From the NCBI RefSeq assembly GCF_003062295.1, contig NZ_PYCN01000016.1, forward strand, positions 1-64,000: a DNA stretch of 64,000 nucleotides, read 5' to 3'. The notes beneath the pieces were generated by a model. That model searched no databases and was not told where the DNA came from. It saw only the letters and a program-made list of their open reading frames with translations. Positions 60,720 to 64,000 of the stretch are shown here, piece after piece. A program made the translations under genes and the position numbers. Source of the DNA: Bradyrhizobium algeriense (GTDB taxonomy: Bacteria; Pseudomonadota; Alphaproteobacteria; Rhizobiales; Xanthobacteraceae). Position 1 is the first letter of the stretch. The number at the start of each line of letters is the position of its first letter.

Positions 60720-61994
60720 ATGACGACAGCGCCGAAACAGCCCCATCACGTGGTGATCGTCGGCGCCGGTTTCGGCGGGCTGGAAGCAGCCTTCGGCCTC
60801 GCCGGTGCGCCGGTCAGGATCACGCTGATCGACCGCCGCAACCATCATCTGTTCCAGCCGCTGCTCTACCAGGTCGCAACTGCTTCGCTGGCGACGTCGG
60901 AAATCGCCTGGCCGATCCGCTATTTGCTGCGCGGACGCAAGGAGGTGACGACGCTGTTCGCAAATGTCAGCGGCGTCGATGCTGCGGGCAAGCGCGTGCT
61001 GCTCGAAGACGGCGAAGCACTGTCCTACGACACGCTGGTGCTCGCCACCGGCGCCCGCCACGCCTATTTCGGCCATGACGAATGGGAGCCGTTCGCGCCG
61101 GGCCTGAAAACGCTGGAGGACGCCACCACGCTCAGACGCCGCATCCTCGTCGCCTTCGAGCGCGCCGAGCGCGAGACCGACCCGGCGCGGCGCGCGGCGC
61201 TGTTGACCTTCGTCATCATCGGCGCCGGCCCGACCGGCGTCGAAATGGCGGGAACCATCGCCGACCTCGCCAAGGACACGCTGCCGCCGGATTTTCGCAA
61301 CATCGATACTCACAAGACCCGCGTTGTCCTGATCGAGGCCGGCCCGCGCGTGCTTGCAGGATTTCCCGAGGATCTTTCCGCCTATGCGCTGCGCTCGCTG
61401 GAGGAACTCGGCGTCGAGGTCGTGCTGGGGCAGCCGGTCACCGATTGTGCCATCGATGGTGTCGTCTATGGCGGCAACAAGCTGGAAGCCCGAACCATCG
61501 TCTGGGCCGCCGGCGTGCGCGCCTCGCGCGCGGCAGAATGGCTGAACGCGCCCGCCGATCGCGCCTACCGCTTGAAGGTCGAGCCAGATCTTACCGTGCC
61601 CGGCCATCCCGACATCTTTGCCGTCGGCGACACCGTGACCATCGCCGGCCCCGACGGCAATCCGGTGCCGGGTATCGCGCCGGCGGCGAAACAGCAGGGA
61701 CGCTACGTGGCGGCGCTGATCAAGGCGCGGCTCGGCGGCGGCACGCTGCCGCCGTTCCGCTACAAGCATGCCGGCAGCCTCGCGCAGATCGGCAAGAAAA
61801 AGGCGGTGATCGATTTCGGCCGTATCAAGCTGCGTGGCAATCTCGCCTGGTGGATCTGGGGCATCGCCCACATCTACTTCCTGATCGGCCTGCGCAACCG
61901 GCTCAGCGTCGCGCTGAGCTGGCTGTGGATCCACGCCCGCGATCAACGCGCCGCCCGGCTGATCACGCAAGGCTCGAGCAAGGTCACGGGATAA
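60720..61994 (+). CDS. ndh: Type II NADH:quinone oxidoreductase (NDH-2)
   Basis: A 424-residue membrane-peripheral flavoprotein that passes electrons from NADH to quinone without proton pumping. FAD motif VVIVGAGFGGLEAAFGLA at the N-terminus, NAD motif IIGAGPTGVEMAGTIADLA near 170, the FAD-binding FAVGDTVTI near 305 and a C-terminal amphipathic region. Starts at 60720 after GGGGTTGC. It is divergent from the sigma operon. Confidence 0.9.
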   Translation: MTTAPKQPHHVVIVGAGFGGLEAAFGLAGAPVRITLIDRRNHHLFQPLLYQVATASLATSEIAWPIRYLLRGRKEVTTLFANVSGVDAAGKRVLLEDGEALSYDTLVLATGARHAYFGHDEWEPFAPGLKTLEDATTLRRRILVAFERAERETDPARRAALLTFVIIGAGPTGVEMAGTIADLAKDTLPPDFRNIDTHKTRVVLIEAGPRVLAGFPEDLSAYALRSLEELGVEVVLGQPVTDCAIDGVVYGGNKLEARTIVWAAGVRASRAAEWLNAPADRAYRLKVEPDLTVPGHPDIFAVGDTVTIAGPDGNPVPGIAPAAKQQGRYVAALIKARLGGGTLPPFRYKHAGSLAQIGKKKAVIDFGRIKLRGNLAWWIWGIAHIYFLIGLRNRLSVALSWLWIHARDQRAARLITQGSSKVTG

Positions 61995-61997
61995 AGT

Positions 61998-63671
61998 TCA
62001 CGGCGCGCAGGCAAAACTCGCCGCGCGATTGACCTCTCCCGATTTGTAATGCGGCCATGCCGGCCACTGGCACAAGGGAAGCGCGCGCGTCGTTTCGAAC
62101 TCCGGCGCTTCGACCTTCTGCTCGGTCACCTCGAGATCGCCGGGCGCCTTGCCATTCTCGACCCAGTCGACCAGCACCGCCAGCATGTCGACATTGGCAG
62201 GCGCACCGGAGCCGACGTGATCGACGCCGGGCGCCGTGTAGAGCCGGGCGAACTCGGCCGTCTTCTCCTTGCCCAGCGTGCGCTGCACGTTTTCGAAGTA
62301 GCGGATTCCCGCATACGGGCTCTGGGCGTAGTCGGCCATGTTCTCGAGAATCACGAGCTTGCCGCCGCGCGCGGCAAAGCGGCTGAGGTCCGGATTGGTC
62401 GAGTCCATCAACCGCGAGACCTGAAGCAGGCGCTCCTTGTGCTCTTCAGGCCTGTACGTCGTGACGTCGAGCTTCGGGTCGCGCGCAAAGACATACTGGA
62501 TGCCACCCGCGCCATAGATCCAGGCGATGCCGTTGGTCGGCACCGGCGGCTGCGCCGGAGCCGCCTTGCCGAGCCACCAGGAGATCCAGCCGCCGGTCGG
62601 ACCGAAGGCGGGCGTGTTTTCGCCCGAGACGCCCCAGCCCGGATAATCATCAAGGCCATTCTCCAATGCGAACGGGAATTTGTAGGTCGAATGCAGCGTC
62701 TTGATCGCCGCGATCTGCGACTCGGTCAGGCACGCGCCGCTCTGGCCCGCCGCGCAACGCAGCGCTTCCGGCTGGAACTTCGCCTTGCAGCCGGCCGGGT
62801 CCAGAACGAGCAGATCCTCGGCGCCGTCGGCCTTGTCGCAAGCCTGCAGCACCGCCTTGGCCACGAGTTCGACTTGCGCGGGGCGGATCCAGCCTTCACC
62901 CATCGTTGCCAACCCCGCCCGCGTCCCGGCATGCTGCAATCCGACCCAGTTGATGACGGGCACGCGGGCAAAGATGCCGTCAAAATCATCGGGATAGCGC
63001 TGCGCCATCGTGAGCGCCTCGCGGCCGCCTTCCGACGATCCCATGAAGTACAGTTTGGCGGGAGGGTTGCCGTAGGCGCGCACCATCAGGGCGACGGCGG
63101 CGTCCCGCACGCGTTTGTAGGACCGATGCGCGAAATTCTCGAACGCTTCCTCGTTGAGCGCAAACACCTGCGGCGGCTCGCCCGGCCTGGTCTCGTGGCC
63201 GGAATCCGTGCCATAGGTGACAAAACCGCGCGCCAGCGGCGAAGGCGTGCCGAACGGATAGGCCGGCGGCAAAGCAAGCCCGGTGATCAGCACGCCGTTG
63301 AAGCCGCCGCCGCCATATTGCAGCGAGCGGCCGTTCCACTCGATCGGGAGGTTTACCTGGAATTTGATCGGCGGCGCCTTGGGATCGGACGGTGCGATCT
63401 GGCCGAGCACCTTGCAGAATTCCGGATTGGCCGGCGTGACGCGCGCTGCCGGCGTCGGCCCCCTTTCGGCGACGGCGAGTGGTGTCGGCGTTATGATGGA
63501 GGCGGAGTCGATCCGGACGGCATTATCGGCCGGTCGGATAAGGCCGCTGCACGTCGCCGCCGGATCGCCGGTCATCTTCGCGGCCATCGCATCCGCACTA
63601 AAGAGCGAGGTCGCAGCGAGCAGCGAGGCCAACTGAGTCCACGCGCGCAGATCGAACTTGAAGTGTTGCAT
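61998..63671 (-). CDS. Tannase/feruloyl esterase family protein
   Basis: A 557-residue exported esterase (signal peptide near LLAATSLFSADAMA). The nucleophile loop is FMGSSEGGREAL, the acid region lies in the C-terminal half and the His is in APGVDHVGSG. Paired cysteines across the protein fit the disulfides of the family. It probably cleaves ester-linked phenolics (ferulate, gallate) or related plant esters. The substrate is not certain. Start 63671 aligns with the signal peptide. Confidence 0.85.
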   Translation of the reverse strand: MQHFKFDLRAWTQLASLLAATSLFSADAMAAKMTGDPAATCSGLIRPADNAVRIDSASIITPTPLAVAERGPTPAARVTPANPEFCKVLGQIAPSDPKAPPIKFQVNLPIEWNGRSLQYGGGGFNGVLITGLALPPAYPFGTPSPLARGFVTYGTDSGHETRPGEPPQVFALNEEAFENFAHRSYKRVRDAAVALMVRAYGNPPAKLYFMGSSEGGREALTMAQRYPDDFDGIFARVPVINWVGLQHAGTRAGLATMGEGWIRPAQVELVAKAVLQACDKADGAEDLLVLDPAGCKAKFQPEALRCAAGQSGACLTESQIAAIKTLHSTYKFPFALENGLDDYPGWGVSGENTPAFGPTGGWISWWLGKAAPAQPPVPTNGIAWIYGAGGIQYVFARDPKLDVTTYRPEEHKERLLQVSRLMDSTNPDLSRFAARGGKLVILENMADYAQSPYAGIRYFENVQRTLGKEKTAEFARLYTAPGVDHVGSGAPANVDMLAVLVDWVENGKAPGDLEVTEQKVEAPEFETTRALPLCQWPAWPHYKSGEVNRAASFACAP

Positions 63672-63763
63672 CGTTTCCCCCGCTATCGTCTTGCAGCCGC
63701 GTTTTGGGCCGGCTGTCAGGCTTACAATGGTTCGCGCCACGCGGACGTCAATCGAAATAAGCC

Positions 63764-64000
63764 TCACTTCACCAGCGAGCAGCCGCCGTCCGCAAGCGGG
63801 CGGAACGCCTGGTCGGCTGGAATGGTCGAGACCAGCTTGTAGTAGTCGTAAGGGTATTTCGACTCTTGCGGCTTCTTCACCTCGAACAGGTACATCGGGT
63901 GAATGACGCGACCGTCCTGGCGGATAGTGACGTCGCCGAACAATTTGTCCTTGCCCTTGAACTTCTTCATCTGCGGCACCGCGTCCTTGGCATGGTCGCT
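63764..64000 (-). CDS. ABC transporter substrate-binding protein, C-terminal part (runs off the right edge)
   Basis: The last 78 codons of a Liv-type periplasmic binding protein, open at the right edge. The sequence VPQMKKFKGKDKLFGDVTI and HPMYLFEVKKPQESKYPYD is typical of the end of this receptor family. Its 93-bp distance from the tannase-family gene suggests a shared transcript, perhaps for uptake of the released acid (inference). Confidence 0.82.
   Translation of the reverse strand, partial: SDHAKDAVPQMKKFKGKDKLFGDVTIRQDGRVIHPMYLFEVKKPQESKYPYDYYKLVSTIPADQAFRPLADGGCSLVK

Noticed and set aside
62049..63842. 597-codon frame opposite the tannase-family esterase
   Set aside because: Shadow of the esterase: Arg/Ala/Gly-rich, no start signal and no known domain.

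Overview
The window is high-GC alphaproteobacterial chromosome, most likely Bradyrhizobium or a close relative (inferred). Reasons: a GcrA cell-cycle regulator, a SAM-II riboswitch before metZ, a two-domain dCTP deaminase, an aerobic box benzoyl-CoA cluster with BoxR, many HWE/GcrA/PilZ/DUF1488-type genes, and several families of interspersed palindromes of the kind seen in Bradyrhizobium intergenic DNA.

Layout. 1-212: the tail of an IS481-type element next to tRNA-Gly(CCC). 354-3805: ogt, an AraC regulator, a VOC protein, an SRPBCC protein and a Met-rich secreted protein. 3958-13340: MATE exporter, a sorbosone-dehydrogenase-like lipoprotein, dcd, riboswitch-controlled metZ, an opgC/SGNH/SGNH operon and apaG. 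13357-15543: repeats and small proteins. 15705-23711: a CheY-like receiver with an HWE kinase, hslO, argD-argF, gcrA, a PNPOx-fold protein and a P450. 23774-29809: a MOSC protein and the phosphate regulon pstSCAB-phoU-phoB, with a Pho box upstream of pstS.

30055-34388 is a metal-related insert lying between pstS and its regulator phoR. It holds an ArsR-like regulator, an MFS permease and a small membrane protein, then a MerR-type regulator divergent from merT-merP, and two GDCCVxC proteins. A decayed second copy of the phoR 3' end lies on its left edge, and the intact phoR ends at its right edge. The repeat is in phase and ends at the same stop position, so the block looks like an island inserted at the end of phoR.

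35733-41147: a flippase-like membrane protein, an OmpA/BON protein, a polysaccharide deacetylase and an SDR. 41163-48976: the aerobic benzoate (box) cluster: boxB, boxC, a DUF309 protein, an alpha/beta hydrolase, benzoate-CoA ligase and the divergent regulator boxR; boxA is not in the window. 49117-59040: a PilZ protein, a P-loop kinase, then an IclR regulator, a Rieske oxygenase and a glutamine-synthetase-like enzyme, facing a complete Liv-type ABC importer. Together the last group looks like an uptake and catabolic unit for a nitrogen-bearing, perhaps aromatic, substrate. 59292-64000: an ECF sigma factor with a SnoaL-like tail, NDH-2, a tannase-family esterase and the C-terminus of another ABC binding protein.

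The points most worth following up are the phoR-flanked metal island, the Rieske/GS-like/Liv unit, and the opgC operon with one intact and one apparently degenerate SGNH hydrolase.
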